A DNA stretch of 20,763 nucleotides from contig NZ_JADAKK010000017.1 of NCBI RefSeq assembly GCF_020278625.1, positions 1 through 20,763 on the forward strand, given 5' to 3'. Shown here piece after piece: positions 1-7,983 of this stretch. The notes beneath the pieces were generated by a model. That model was not told where the DNA came from. It saw only the letters and a list, made by a program, of their open reading frames with translations, and made no database searches. The position numbers were made by a program, and so were the translations under genes. Positions within the stretch are counted from its first letter, which is position 1. Each line of letters starts with the position of its first letter. Origin of the DNA: Wolbachia endosymbiont of Mansonella ozzardi. Lineage in GTDB: Bacteria > Pseudomonadota > Alphaproteobacteria > Rickettsiales > Anaplasmataceae.

Positions 1-182
1 ATATTTGCATTGCTTGTAGAAGCTATAAGCAAAATAAAGAAAACGTAGCAGTTGTACGCAGCCCCAGGATGTGATTCTTTCTCATACTTTATCATACCTG
101 GAACTGTGCAAGAAGGAAAGTATAGGAAATAGAAGGCTTTTTACGTTTTATAGCCATTCTTAACATCTAGTAAAAAAAATGC

Positions 183-210
183 TTGTGCTTTGCCTATGCT
201 AAAGTAGAAT
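183..210 (+). promoter_or_regulatory. candidate sigma-70 promoter for purF
   Basis: TTGTGC (183-188) and TAGAAT (205-210) are separated by 16 bp and lie just upstream of purF, with the start codon at 233. The match is by eye. In sequence this AT-rich, such matches arise easily by chance. The 1-232 stretch holds nothing else I can name. Confidence 0.3.
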
Positions 211-232
211 TAAACTTTACTAAATAGTTTTT

Positions 233-1621
233 ATGCTTGATGGAATGCACGAAGAGTGTGGAATATTTGGTACAAGCTACAATAAAGACGCTGCTTTTGA
301 CTCCATACTAGGTCTACATGCTTTGCAGCACAGAGGTCAGGAGTCTTTTGGTATAGTGACGAGTTATAACGGTAAGTTGCACTCTTATCATTTTCAAGGT
401 CAAGTGAGCAGTGTGTTTGATGACGTAGATGCAATAAAAAAATCCTTGCCTGGAGATTATGCAATAGGCCACGTTCGATACTCAACAAGTGGCAGTAAAG
501 TTGGAGCGCAGCCCATGTTCGGCAAAAGTAGTAAGTTCGGGGGTTTTGCTATAGCACATAATGGTAATTTAATTAATATTCTTCCAATACGCGAGCGATT
601 AATTAAACAGGGATGCGTTTTTCAATCGGATATCGATACAGAAGTGATAGTGCGTTTGGTGGAAACAAATATAAAAGATAGCTTTCTAGAGAGTTTTATA
701 TGTTCATTAAAGGAGATACAAGGCGCTTATTCTTTTCTTGCAATCAACCAAGAGATGGTTATTGGAACGCGCGATCCAGCAGGAATCAGACCCCTTGTTT
801 TAGGGAAGTTAAACGGCTCTTATGTGCTTGCATCTGAGACTTGTGCTTTTGATATAGTAAATGCAGAATTTATTAGAGAGGTAGAACCAGGTGAATTAGT
901 TACTATTGATCGTAATGGCCATCTAACTTCAGCATTTTCTTTTGCGCAGCAAAAATCGAGCTTTTGTATTTTTGAATACGTCTATTTCTCAAGACCAGAT
1001 AGCATAATGGAAGGCAGGTCTATATACGATATGAGAAAAGAAATAGGAAAAACGCTTGCAGAGGAGAGTCCACCAAAAAATAATGTGGATATTATTGTAC
1101 CAATACCTGATTCTGGAATACCTGCAGCCATTGGATATGCAAAGCATTCAGGTTTACCTATGGAACTGGGAATAATTCGTAATCATTATATAGGAAGAAC
1201 TTTCATACAACCAACTGCTGAAGTACGTAAAGTCAGAATAAAGTTAAAATTCAACGCTAATAAGCACATTTTGCAAGGTAAAAACATAGTTTTAATAGAT
1301 GACAGTATAGTACGTGGTAGTACACTCAGAAGCATAATAGTTATGCTAAAAGATGCAGGAGTAAGAGAAATTCACTTAAAAATTTCAAGTCCACCAGTGA
1401 AATACTCTTGCTTTTATGGGATAGACACGCCAGAGCGCAAGGATTTAATCGCTGCAAATCAATCCATAGAGAAAATAGAGGCAAGCATAGGAGTGAATAG
1501 CTTGACCTTTCTAAGTATTGATGGGCTATATCATGCTGTTAAGGAAGAGAAACGTAATAATGTAACACCGCAATACTGTGATGCTTGTTTCACTGGTGAT
1601 TATCCAGTTGGTAAATGTTAA
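233..1621 (+). CDS. purF: amidophosphoribosyltransferase (PurF, Fe-S type)
   Basis: Catalyses the first committed step of de novo purine synthesis, transferring glutamine amide nitrogen to PRPP to give 5-phosphoribosylamine; cytosolic. The 462-aa frame has an N-terminal Ntn-type glutaminase domain whose nucleophile is Cys9 (in ECGIFG) behind an eight-residue propeptide. A second ATG at 245 would leave a four-residue propeptide; neither start has a clear ribosome site. HNGNLIN and SDIDTE mark the glutaminase pocket. The phosphoribosyltransferase domain carries the PRPP loop IVLIDDSIVRGST at about residues 352-364. Cys245, Cys393, Cys449 and Cys452 fall where the 4Fe-4S ligands of the Bacillus subtilis enzyme lie (FEYVYFSRPDS, CFYGID and CDACFTG contexts), so this is the Fe-S, propeptide-processed subclass rather than the E. 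coli type. It stands alone and converges on the next gene with a 33-bp gap. Confidence 0.97.
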   Translation: MLDGMHEECGIFGTSYNKDAAFDSILGLHALQHRGQESFGIVTSYNGKLHSYHFQGQVSSVFDDVDAIKKSLPGDYAIGHVRYSTSGSKVGAQPMFGKSSKFGGFAIAHNGNLINILPIRERLIKQGCVFQSDIDTEVIVRLVETNIKDSFLESFICSLKEIQGAYSFLAINQEMVIGTRDPAGIRPLVLGKLNGSYVLASETCAFDIVNAEFIREVEPGELVTIDRNGHLTSAFSFAQQKSSFCIFEYVYFSRPDSIMEGRSIYDMRKEIGKTLAEESPPKNNVDIIVPIPDSGIPAAIGYAKHSGLPMELGIIRNHYIGRTFIQPTAEVRKVRIKLKFNANKHILQGKNIVLIDDSIVRGSTLRSIIVMLKDAGVREIHLKISSPPVKYSCFYGIDTPERKDLIAANQSIEKIEASIGVNSLTFLSIDGLYHAVKEEKRNNVTPQYCDACFTGDYPVGKC

Positions 1622-1654
1622 TACCAACTACTTGAATGACACCCACTGGTTAGC

Positions 1655-2185
1655 TTAAACCTCCTTCTCTTTTGAGGAAAAACATCCTTTTATTTTCTCA
1701 ATTACAGGTGATATAATATATCTATTCACTTTTTCAGCTATTGGCTCAATAACATACGCTGTTGCAAGAACTCCTGCAATTGGTGCTATAGCTCCTATTG
1801 CTGCGCCTGTTAAAGCTACTGTCCCAATTCCAAGTATCACATCAGGAAAAATAGCAGTTGTAGCTGCAGCAAGACCGACTCCGATTTCAATGCTTATAAT
1901 CGTTAATGTGCTGGAGCGAATTACAAGATCTCTATACCAATCAAACTCTTCTTTTCTATTATTGTATTCTGTCTTAACATTGCAATAAAATTGAAAAAAC
2001 AATAATGCTATACAACCAACAGTCAACAATCCTGGAAATATAGAACCAATAATCCCACCTGTAGTTAAAGGTGACAAAGCTGTGGAACTTAACCCCAGAC
2101 ATGTAAGTGCTCCTATCGCAGCACCTAATCCTGTTACAGACATTAAATCCTTTACACTTGTTAGAAGCTTTGAATCTTTTTTCAT
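1655..2185 (-). CDS. hypothetical multi-pass membrane protein
   Basis: I do not recognise a named family. The 176-aa protein is very hydrophobic and rich in Gly, Ala and Ile. Four likely membrane segments are visible, at about residues 15-35, 42-68, 90-112 and 116-147. A charged loop (KTEYNNRKEEFDWYRD) lies near residues 70-86, and the tail is basic and acidic (KGCFSSKEKEV). There is no cleavable signal peptide. The start is well supported: AAGGAGG sits about five bases before the ATG, the strongest Shine-Dalgarno in the window, which suggests a truly expressed gene. It is monocistronic, convergent with purF, and followed upstream by a long gap. Holin-like or channel-like roles are possible, but nothing in the sequence decides it. 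Confidence 0.75.
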   Translation of the reverse strand: MKKDSKLLTSVKDLMSVTGLGAAIGALTCLGLSSTALSPLTTGGIIGSIFPGLLTVGCIALLFFQFYCNVKTEYNNRKEEFDWYRDLVIRSSTLTIISIEIGVGLAAATTAIFPDVILGIGTVALTGAAIGAIAPIAGVLATAYVIEPIAEKVNRYIISPVIEKIKGCFSSKEKEV

Positions 2186-2189
2186 TTGA

Positions 2190-2197
2190 CCTCCTTA
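2190..2197 (-). promoter_or_regulatory. strong Shine-Dalgarno of the membrane protein
   Basis: The minus strand reads TAAGGAGG ending five bases before the ATG at 2185. It fixes the start of the membrane-protein gene and stands out because most genes here have weak ribosome sites. Confidence 0.7.
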
Positions 2198-2540
2198 ATA
2201 ATTTAGCTGATAGCGGCAATATTGCTATTTTTTACTTCAAAATTGCAAATTCAAACTCCTGCTACTGTCAGTATAATTAGATTAATAGAATAAGCAAAAT
2301 AATCTTTTTAGGAATGGCGTTAAAAGCAAGAGTAGAAGAAAAGCATCGACTTACAACTATTCCAATTATCAACAGCTAATATCAAATTTTACAGTTAAAC
2401 AAGATGCTACTCAACATTACCTACCCAATTCATGAATTACAACTAGCTATAAACATTAAAAATCTTACCAAATAAAAAAAAGCAAAAGAAACCCTGTTAG
2501 CTAGTACTCACTATCTATCTTTAAATTAGCATTTTGTTGT
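2198..2540. other. intergenic stretch with no recognised feature
   Basis: AT-rich sequence upstream of the membrane protein. I see no convincing ORF, RNA gene or hairpin on either strand. Some of it may be the 5' region of the minus-strand gene. The dispersed repeat copy 1 starts at about 2541. Confidence 0.5.
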
Positions 2541-2760
2541 CTTAGACGCTTTAACAAACGCATTTTAGCTTATATTAGGTAAAAACCTTGAAAGTCCATA
2601 AAGATATGAGATACAAATAGTGCAAAAAATTAAATAACAGTACGCCAAGTACATTGAGTTTTTATTGTTTAATCTGTACGGACTGAAATAAACAATAGCT
2701 TCAATGCTATGAATAAGGATGATGGCGAAAGTTGTCAAGCAAATTTTTTGAATGATTTTG
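2541..2760 (+). repeat. dispersed intergenic repeat, copy 1
   Basis: This block resembles 15090-15300 in the same order: CTTAGACGC...GCATTTTAGCTT, then ACGCCAAGTACA, then ATAGCTTCAATGCTAT (2695-2710, a small hairpin ATAGC/GCTAT), then GTTGTCAAGCAAATTTTTTG. A third, more diverged copy lies inverted at 6230-6466. Spacers between the conserved blocks vary. No ORF is conserved, which fits a non-coding or relic mobile repeat. The copy ends a few bases from the tRNA-Gly 3' end. Confidence 0.6.
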
Positions 2761-2768
2761 GAAAAAAG

Positions 2769-2841
2769 AGCGGGAGAAGGGGTTCGAACCCTCGACCTCA
2801 ACCTTGGCAAGGTTACGTTCTGCCAACTGAACTACTCCCGC
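2769..2841 (-). tRNA. tRNA-Gly (GCC)
   Basis: The minus strand folds as a cloverleaf. The acceptor stem GCGGGAG/CTCCCGC is perfect over 7 bp, the D-arm is GTTCAGTTGGCAGAAC-like, the anticodon loop TTGCCAA gives anticodon GCC, and the T-arm is GAGGGTTCGAACCCC. The discriminator is U73, as expected for tRNA-Gly. CCA is not encoded. CTTTTTTC follows the 3' end and may act in termination. Confidence 0.96.
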
Positions 2842-2982
2842 AGTCTTTCACTTCTTAAATTATAGGCATATACAACGATTTGTAAACCCCATGCATACTA
2901 AAATGTTAGGAGTTGTCTATTATTTGTATACTTAAAACTCACTTTCAATTATTATTAGTCTTTCAATATTCTACAAGATCTT

Positions 2983-3603
2983 ATGAGAATATTTGTACAT
3001 AAAGATGACCTGCCGGCTAGCTCAATACCAGATAACGTAAGGTTTATAGCTGTCGATACAGAGGCAATGGGGCTACTTCATGTTAGAGACAGATTGTGTC
3101 TTGTACAGCTTTCTTTTAACGATGGCAACGCTCACTTGGTTCAATTGAAAAGTGATTATACAGCTCCAAACTTAAGAAAAGTATTGAGGGATAAAAATAT
3201 AACTAAAATATTTCACTTTGCACGGTTTGATGTCAGCATCATACGCTATTACTTGAAGACTTGGGCACTTCCGTGCTATTGCACAAAGATAGCTTCACGT
3301 TTGGTTCGTACTTACACAGACAATCATAGTCTAAAGGAATTATGCTTAGAATTGCTTGATACTAAGTTAAATAAGCATCAGCAATCCTCTGATTGGGGAA
3401 GTGAGGATTTAACGGACAAGCAAAAAAGTTACGCTGCATCTGATGTTTTATACCTCCATAAAATAAAGGAAAAGCTAGATTTTATGCTGGAACGTGAAAA
3501 CAGAAAAGAATTAGCACAAAAGTGCTTTGAATTTCTTCCTGCTCGTGTTGAATTAGATTTAATGGGGTGGGAAAATGTAGATATCTTTAGTCACCAAATG
3601 TAA
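2983..3603 (+). CDS. rnd: ribonuclease D-like 3'-5' exonuclease (short form)
   Basis: A DEDDy-type 3'-5' exoribonuclease for processing tRNA and other stable RNA 3' ends. All three exonuclease motifs are present in the 206-aa frame: Exo I with Asp25 and Glu27 (VDTEAMGL), Exo II with Asp83 (FHFARFDVSII), and Exo III with Tyr150 and Asp154 (YAASDVLYL). The HQQSSDWGSEDL stretch before Exo III is typical of RNase D. It lacks the two C-terminal HRDC domains of E. coli RNase D (about 375 aa) and so consists of the catalytic domain only, a form common in alphaproteobacteria. It lies between two tRNA genes, which suits but does not prove its role. The start is the ATG; no clear ribosome site is visible. 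Confidence 0.93.
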   Translation: MRIFVHKDDLPASSIPDNVRFIAVDTEAMGLLHVRDRLCLVQLSFNDGNAHLVQLKSDYTAPNLRKVLRDKNITKIFHFARFDVSIIRYYLKTWALPCYCTKIASRLVRTYTDNHSLKELCLELLDTKLNKHQQSSDWGSEDLTDKQKSYAASDVLYLHKIKEKLDFMLERENRKELAQKCFEFLPARVELDLMGWENVDIFSHQM

Positions 3604-3667
3604 TGAAAGTTGTGCAAAACGCTTTAGACAATCTTTTAAGCTCTACAGTAAGAATTTAGTTGATTAG

Positions 3668-3696
3668 TTGCTAGTAAGTGCGCTATATTGTATAAA
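3668..3696 (+). promoter_or_regulatory. candidate promoter for trxA
   Basis: TTGCTA (3668-3673) and TATAAA (3691-3696) are spaced by exactly 17 bp and end 16 bases before the trxA ATG. This also explains why an upstream TTG at 3668 should not be read as a start codon. Confidence 0.45.
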
Positions 3697-3712
3697 TTTA
3701 GCTAGATATTTT

Positions 3713-4036
3713 ATGAGTGACAATATTACATCAATAAATGATCAAAATTTTAAATCTGAGGTCACTGATTACAAGGGGTTTGTATTAGTGGACTTTTGGG
3801 CAGAGTGGTGTGGACCATGTAAAAGTCTAATGCCGCATGTTGAACAGTTAGCTAAAGATAAGAAGGGCAAGGTTAAGATCTGCAAGTTCAATATAGATGA
3901 AGGAACTGAAGTGCCCAGTAAATATGGAATTCAATCTATACCTACTTTTGTCATATTTCAAAACGGTAAGGAAGTTGCACGCAAAATTGGTGCAATAAGT
4001 GACTTGTCAAGTTGGGTTGATAGCGAAATGAGCTAA
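3713..4036 (+). CDS. trxA: thioredoxin
   Basis: A small cytosolic dithiol-disulfide oxidoreductase that keeps protein cysteines reduced and donates electrons to enzymes such as ribonucleotide reductase. From the ATG at 3713 it is 107 aa, the normal thioredoxin length. The active site is Trp32-Cys33-Gly-Pro-Cys36-Lys in the FWAEWCGPCK context, and the cis-proline is Pro77 (SIPTF). Asp27 (VDFWAEW) is the buried catalytic Asp. A longer frame opens at a TTG at 3668 but would add 15 unmatched residues across a likely promoter, so I reject it. It is separated from rnd by about 110 bp and appears to have its own promoter. Confidence 0.96.
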   Translation: MSDNITSINDQNFKSEVTDYKGFVLVDFWAEWCGPCKSLMPHVEQLAKDKKGKVKICKFNIDEGTEVPSKYGIQSIPTFVIFQNGKEVARKIGAISDLSSWVDSEMS

Positions 4037-4037
4037 T

Positions 4038-4051
4038 AGACAAGTTTGTCT
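4038..4051 (+). terminator. weak hairpin after trxA
   Basis: AGACAAGTTTGTCT immediately after the trxA stop is an inverted repeat (AGAC/GTCT with a closing AA/TT) followed by a short T/G-rich run. The stem is short and the T-run broken, so termination is uncertain. Confidence 0.25.
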
Positions 4052-4078
4052 TTGTGTGTATTATAAATATTAACGAAT

Positions 4079-4152
4079 GGGATTGTAGCTCAGTTGGTTA
4101 GAGCAGTTCGCTCATAACGAATTGGTCGTAGGTTCGAATCCTACCAATCCCA
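4079..4152 (+). tRNA. tRNA with CAU anticodon (Met elongator or Ile2)
   Basis: A clear cloverleaf. Acceptor stem GGGATTG/CAATCCC is 7 bp, the D-arm is AGCTCAGTTGGTTAGAGC, the anticodon loop CTCATAA gives CAU, the T-arm is GTAGGTTCGAATCCTAC, and the discriminator is A73. The paired first position (G1-C72) excludes the initiator tRNA. Elongator Met and lysidine-modified Ile2 share this anticodon, and I cannot separate them by eye. Confidence 0.93.
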
Positions 4153-4311
4153 CCGGTCTCAGTGTATGCACAATATTTCCTTACATGCCTAATTGTAAAT
4201 CTCGGCCAACTTCTTCAGTAATTGTCACTGACTAGATCAAATTCAAAGCAAAAACTTTACAGAGCACAAACAATAGGGTTAACTTATATGACTATATTTG
4301 GTAGGGCTACA

Positions 4312-6228
4312 ATGAATGATTATCTCTCACTGCTAAATTCGGAACAACAACTGGCTGTGACTAACGTAGACGGGCCAGTCTTGATATTGGCCGGTGCTGG
4401 AACGGGGAAAACAAGAACAATTACTTCAAGAATAGCACACATAATTCGAAATGGCTACGCTCACTCTGATGAGATATTAGCAGTCACATTCACAAATAAA
4501 GCAGCAAATGAAATGATATCAAGGGTACTTGAACTTACGGGTACAAATATACCATGGCTTGGCACTTTCCATGCAATTGCAGCAAAAATTTTACGTTGCC
4601 ATGCTGAAATTGTGGGCTTAAACTCCAATTTTACAATTATTAGTGTAGATGACCAATTACAGGTAATAAAAAGCATCGTTAATGAAATAAGTTCCAATAA
4701 TCTATCAGAGAAAGATAGCACCATTATGAATATAATTCAAAAATGGAAGGAAAAGTGTTTACTGCCATCTAAAGTGGAAGAAATCCAATTATTTGGGCCA
4801 GTATATGTAACCGCATTAAAAATCTATCGCCAATATCAAGAGAGATTAAAATTCCTTAACTCTGTCGATTTTGGCGATTTACTTCTATACAATATACAGC
4901 TTTTCAACCAAAATACTGAAACTCTGTCCTACTACCAAAACAAATTTAAATATATCATGGTAGATGAGTATCAAGATACAAATACAATACAATATCTTTG
5001 GCTGAAATACCTTGCAAAAGAGCACTCAAATATTTGCTGTGTGGGAGACGATGATCAGTCGATATATAGTTGGCGTGGTGCAGAAGTTGAAAACATTTTA
5101 AAATTTTCCGACGACTTTAAAGGTACAAGAACCGTCAAATTGGAATGCAATTACAGATCAACATCCCATATACTCGCAACTGCGTCACATGTTATCAATC
5201 ACAATAAAGCCCGCTTAAAAAAAAAATTGTGGACGACAAATGTTAAAGGAGAGAAAGTAAATCTAATAAAACTATGGGATGGGAAAATCGAAGCTAGGTT
5301 CATAAGCGAGCAGATATTAAAGCTCAATAAATACAAATTCAGTGACATTGCAGTGCTAGTGAGAGCTACTTTTCAAACTAGAGTTCTAGAAGAATACTTT
5401 ATAAAATACTCAATCCCTTATAAGATTGTAAGTGGTGTAAAATTCTACGAACGTCAAGAAGTTAGGGACATAATTGCATATTTAAGGCTCATTACAAACA
5501 ATAATGATGACCTAGCTTTCGAGAGGATAGTAAATCGACCAAAAAGAAGCATAGGGCCGACCACCATGAAAAAGATATATGCGGTTGCTCAAGATAATAG
5601 AATTTCTTTTTTTGAAGCGGCAAAAACATTGGTTAATAGTAATCAAGTGACTGAGAAAGTCAAGCTTTCACTAAATGGTTTTTCAAACAAAATTAAAGCT
5701 TGGGAAAAAATGGTAAGCGTAAAGCCGCTGAACGAGCTTGTTAAAACTATAGCAAACCAATCAGGATATATTGAAATGCTTGAAAATGAAGAAATAACAG
5801 GTTTAGCACGCATAGAGAATGTTAGAGAACTTATTTCATCTTTGAAAAATTTCGATAGTGCTACAACTTTCCTAGAGCACATAAGTCTAGTGATGGAAGT
5901 GGATAATATGAATAGTGATAACACCGTGTATGTTATGACTCTTCATGCAGCCAAGGGACTTGAATTTCCATGTGTGTTTCTGCCTGGCTGGGAAGAGGGG
6001 CTATTTCCACATCAAAGATCTTTCGAGGATAGTAGTGGCAAAGCTTTGGAAGAAGAGAGAAGGCTTGCATATGTTGGAATAACCAGAGCAAAAGAGAAGC
6101 TGATCATTTCATGTGCAGACAGAAGGGAGGTGAATAATCAGTGGCAGCCAATGTATGTCTCGCGATTTATTAAAGAACTACCAAGAGAAAATGTTAAGGT
6201 GATTAGAAGTAACGCTATCTACTGTTGA
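4312..6228 (+). CDS. uvrD: UvrD/PcrA/Rep-family superfamily 1 DNA helicase
   Basis: An ATP-driven 3'-5' DNA helicase for excision repair, mismatch repair or restart of stalled replication. Motifs run in order: Q-motif LNSEQQLAV (8-16), Walker A AGAGTGKT (27-34), motif II DEYQD (218-222), motif III QSIYSWRGAE (from 249), motif V TLHAAKGLEF (from 543) and motif VI VGITRAKEKL (from 588). GLFPHQRS and EEERRLAYVGITRA are typical of UvrD/PcrA. At 638 aa it is shorter than UvrD (about 720) because it stops soon after motif VI and lacks the extended C-terminal tail that in other bacteria contacts RNA polymerase. The frame opens upstream at a TTG (4222), and an ATG at 4288 is also possible. I chose 4312 because MNDYLSLLNSEQQ begins where family members begin. 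UvrD, PcrA and Rep cannot be told apart with certainty here. Confidence 0.93.
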   Translation: MNDYLSLLNSEQQLAVTNVDGPVLILAGAGTGKTRTITSRIAHIIRNGYAHSDEILAVTFTNKAANEMISRVLELTGTNIPWLGTFHAIAAKILRCHAEIVGLNSNFTIISVDDQLQVIKSIVNEISSNNLSEKDSTIMNIIQKWKEKCLLPSKVEEIQLFGPVYVTALKIYRQYQERLKFLNSVDFGDLLLYNIQLFNQNTETLSYYQNKFKYIMVDEYQDTNTIQYLWLKYLAKEHSNICCVGDDDQSIYSWRGAEVENILKFSDDFKGTRTVKLECNYRSTSHILATASHVINHNKARLKKKLWTTNVKGEKVNLIKLWDGKIEARFISEQILKLNKYKFSDIAVLVRATFQTRVLEEYFIKYSIPYKIVSGVKFYERQEVRDIIAYLRLITNNNDDLAFERIVNRPKRSIGPTTMKKIYAVAQDNRISFFEAAKTLVNSNQVTEKVKLSLNGFSNKIKAWEKMVSVKPLNELVKTIANQSGYIEMLENEEITGLARIENVRELISSLKNFDSATTFLEHISLVMEVDNMNSDNTVYVMTLHAAKGLEFPCVFLPGWEEGLFPHQRSFEDSSGKALEEERRLAYVGITRAKEKLIISCADRREVNNQWQPMYVSRFIKELPRENVKVIRSNAIYC

Positions 6229-6229
6229 A

Positions 6230-6466
6230 ATAGGCATATAACAGCTGTCTCCAATAGAAACAAAAAAATTACTTGACAACCTTCGCCATCACCCTTACCC
6301 CAGTAATAAGGGTATTTCTAACTCAAAACTTGTTTTTGATCTCCAGGCTCAATGACAAAATTCGGTAAAAAACTCAGGGTGTTTTTCGGCGGATTGTATC
6401 AAATTATAGCGGCTGCATGTCCTTTTCACTTTTTCTACGTTCAGCTAAGTCGCGCTTAAACTAAGC
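6230..6466 (-). repeat. dispersed intergenic repeat, diverged inverted copy 3
   Basis: Read on the minus strand, 6305 to 6230 matches the right end of the copy at 15240-15300: GGTAAGGGTGATGGCG, then TTGTCAAGTAATTTTTTTG, then GTTATATGCC. Further in, GACATGCAG...ATAAT and CCGCCGAAA echo parts of copy 2, and CTTAGTTTAAGCGCGACTTAGCTGA echoes its left end loosely. It follows the helicase stop directly and may include its 3' UTR. Confidence 0.45.
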
Positions 6467-6593
6467 GTTAGCAAATTATTATAATGCCAATTTAAAGTAT
6501 TATAGAGTCAAAACTCGCCACTCGGGGTTTCTTTTACCTTTTTTTCTCATTTGGTAAATTTCTTAAATATTTTCTACTAAAGTAGTATCAAGA

Positions 6594-6616
6594 ATCCCAG
6601 TATCAAGTACTGGGAT
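6594..6616. repeat. palindromic dispersed repeat (hairpin)
   Basis: ATCCCAGTA-tcaag-TACTGGGAT is a perfect 9-bp stem with a 5-nt loop. Related hairpins occur at 12577-12599, 12705-12727, 14982-15000 and near 12467-12490, with a partial copy at the window end. After the hairpin, GATGACAAAAAAGGCTACT matches the reverse complement of 20722-20745, so the repeat unit extends to about 6633, where intron-like sequence takes over. Confidence 0.8.
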
Positions 6617-6639
6617 GACAAAAAAGGCTACTGTGGTAA

Positions 6640-6885
6640 GTGCACCGTAGAAGCGGCAAGCTAAAGCTGCATAATAGATAGGGTGGGCTCCTCAGAACCG
6701 GTTTACAAGAGCAAGCTTCAAATAGCCAGTAGTGAACGTTATGGAAAAGGCGCAATTATGCGTCATATATGAAATAGAGGCGAATGAAAACAAACTACTG
6801 AAGAAGTGTCAAAAGGCCATGTCAAAACCAGGGCTAATTTGGTTACCGGGAAACTTGTTTACTGGGTAAGGTTACCTTGAGTTTG
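6640..6885 (+). mobile_element. probable group II intron 5' fragment (no reverse transcriptase)
   Basis: The stretch begins GTGCACC, close to the GUGYG 5' end of bacterial group II introns. It continues with features I associate with domain I: the GCGGC/GCTGC hairpin (6652-6669), ATAGATAGGGTGGG, GGTTTACAAGAGCAAGC, the GGCGCA-atta-TGCGTC hairpin, AAGTGTCAAAAGGCC and ACCGGGAAAC. It has no ORF of its own. Similarity fades after about 6885, and no maturase/reverse transcriptase gene follows, so only the 5' RNA part would remain. Recognition is from memory and pattern; a structural RNA search would settle it. Confidence 0.5.
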
Positions 6886-7012
6886 TGTAGATATTTGTCT
6901 GCCAGCACTGTTACCATAAAATTAATATCTCTAAGTTTATAATCATATTGGTTAATAATTTTAGAAGTAAAAATATAACCAATATAAAATACAACAACGT
7001 AGTATTTCTTTT

Positions 7013-7925
7013 GCTGCTTCAAAAGCAAAACTTTTGAACGGCACGCTTCAAGTAGATTCTTCATCTAATGAGTCAATATTTGATAAGAAATTTAAGTATG
7101 AAGTAGAACTTCCGTGTGTTATTCATACCACAGCAAGAAAAAATAAAGTTAGGAGCGTACTTAATGAATTAAATCTAAAGAAAGAAACTAATTCTGCTGT
7201 TTGAGAGCCTAATGCTGTGAAGAAGGAGAAAGTTACTTTTGTGAATCCTGGGTATCATATCATTTCGGATAATGTTACTGAAAGTCAGCATACTTTGATT
7301 GAATACATGATGCAAAGAGTCAAACCCTTTTAAGATAATGAGGAAAACTGTGCCAGTGTATGAGAATGTTAATGCATTTGATAACACATTTGAGCAGAAT
7401 AACCATCAGGAAAGTTCTGATTTGCATCAAGCAACTGACGAACTAGAGACTATACAGTTCCTTAAAACACTAAGCAAGGAAGAGAGAGAAAGTCTTGGTT
7501 TTTCTCCTAAGCAGCAAGATAAATCAAAAGGTTGAGACTAATAAAAAAACTTATGATCCACTTGATAGAAATACAATCTGTCAAGGTAAAAAGCGTTTTA
7601 GTCCAGAAAGATTAAACGTTCACCCACTGTTATGCAACAAAGCTGACATATATGGCAGTATAACTGCTGGTACTAAACCTTATTCAGCTATAGAAAGATG
7701 TAGGTTACACACGATGGCAGTGAGCTTGAAACAAAGACAAAGAGAAATCATGGGTTTCAATCAGATCCGAGATTAAGCATATAAAGGCTGATACTGCAAT
7801 TTGTTCTATTACTAGAGGTAACGATAAAAAAAGGCGTTAGACCTGAAGCTTCACATGAACAGGGGCCTTTATCAGAGGTATATAAAGTTAATGTGAAGGA
7901 ACTAGCAAATAGGTTCCGTGGTTAA
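7013..7925 (+). pseudogene. decayed hypothetical gene A (Wolbachia-type, unknown function)
   Basis: Several successive plus-strand reading pieces look like one broken gene. Piece 1 (about 7013-7333) carries EVELPCVIHTTARKNKVRSV, an internal TGA at 7202-7204, then KKEKVTFVNPGYHIISDN and ends at TAA 7331-7333. Piece 2 (7338-7535) is an acidic, Gln/Asn-rich segment (MRKTVPVYENVNAFDN... ending KQQDKSKG). Piece 3 continues in another frame to 7776. A last piece ends at 7925 with VYKVNVKELANRFRG. The motif order KK-K-V-F...IIS-D and a terminal V-VK-LA-RF recurs in decayed gene B at 9974-11302, suggesting paralogues. No known domain is recognised. Individual open pieces could still be short expressed peptides, but I consider this unlikely. 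Confidence 0.55.
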
Positions 7926-7983
7926 AATTGTGACCTCTGCTTTGTGCATCAAGGACAGGGATGTTTTCAAAACAGAATATTTC

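Noticed and set aside
1..48. Short open stretch from the window edge ending in TAG (IFALLVEAISKIKKT), possible tail of an upstream gene
   Set aside because: Fifteen open codons is not evidence of coding, and no family was recognised.
2565..2810. 81-aa minus-strand ORF
   Set aside because: It overlaps tRNA-Gly and the dispersed repeat; its N-terminus is translated tRNA sequence.
3668..3712. TTG-initiated 15-residue N-terminal extension of thioredoxin
   Set aside because: It falls on a likely promoter, and the ATG at 3713 gives normal thioredoxin length.
4222..4311. TTG-initiated N-terminal extension of the helicase
   Set aside because: Family members start at about the residue encoded at 4312; the extension is unlike any helicase part and has no ribosome site.
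6843..7064. 73-aa minus-strand ORF
   Set aside because: It spans the intron-like fragment and the start of decayed gene A with no recognisable features; likely chance in AT-rich DNA.
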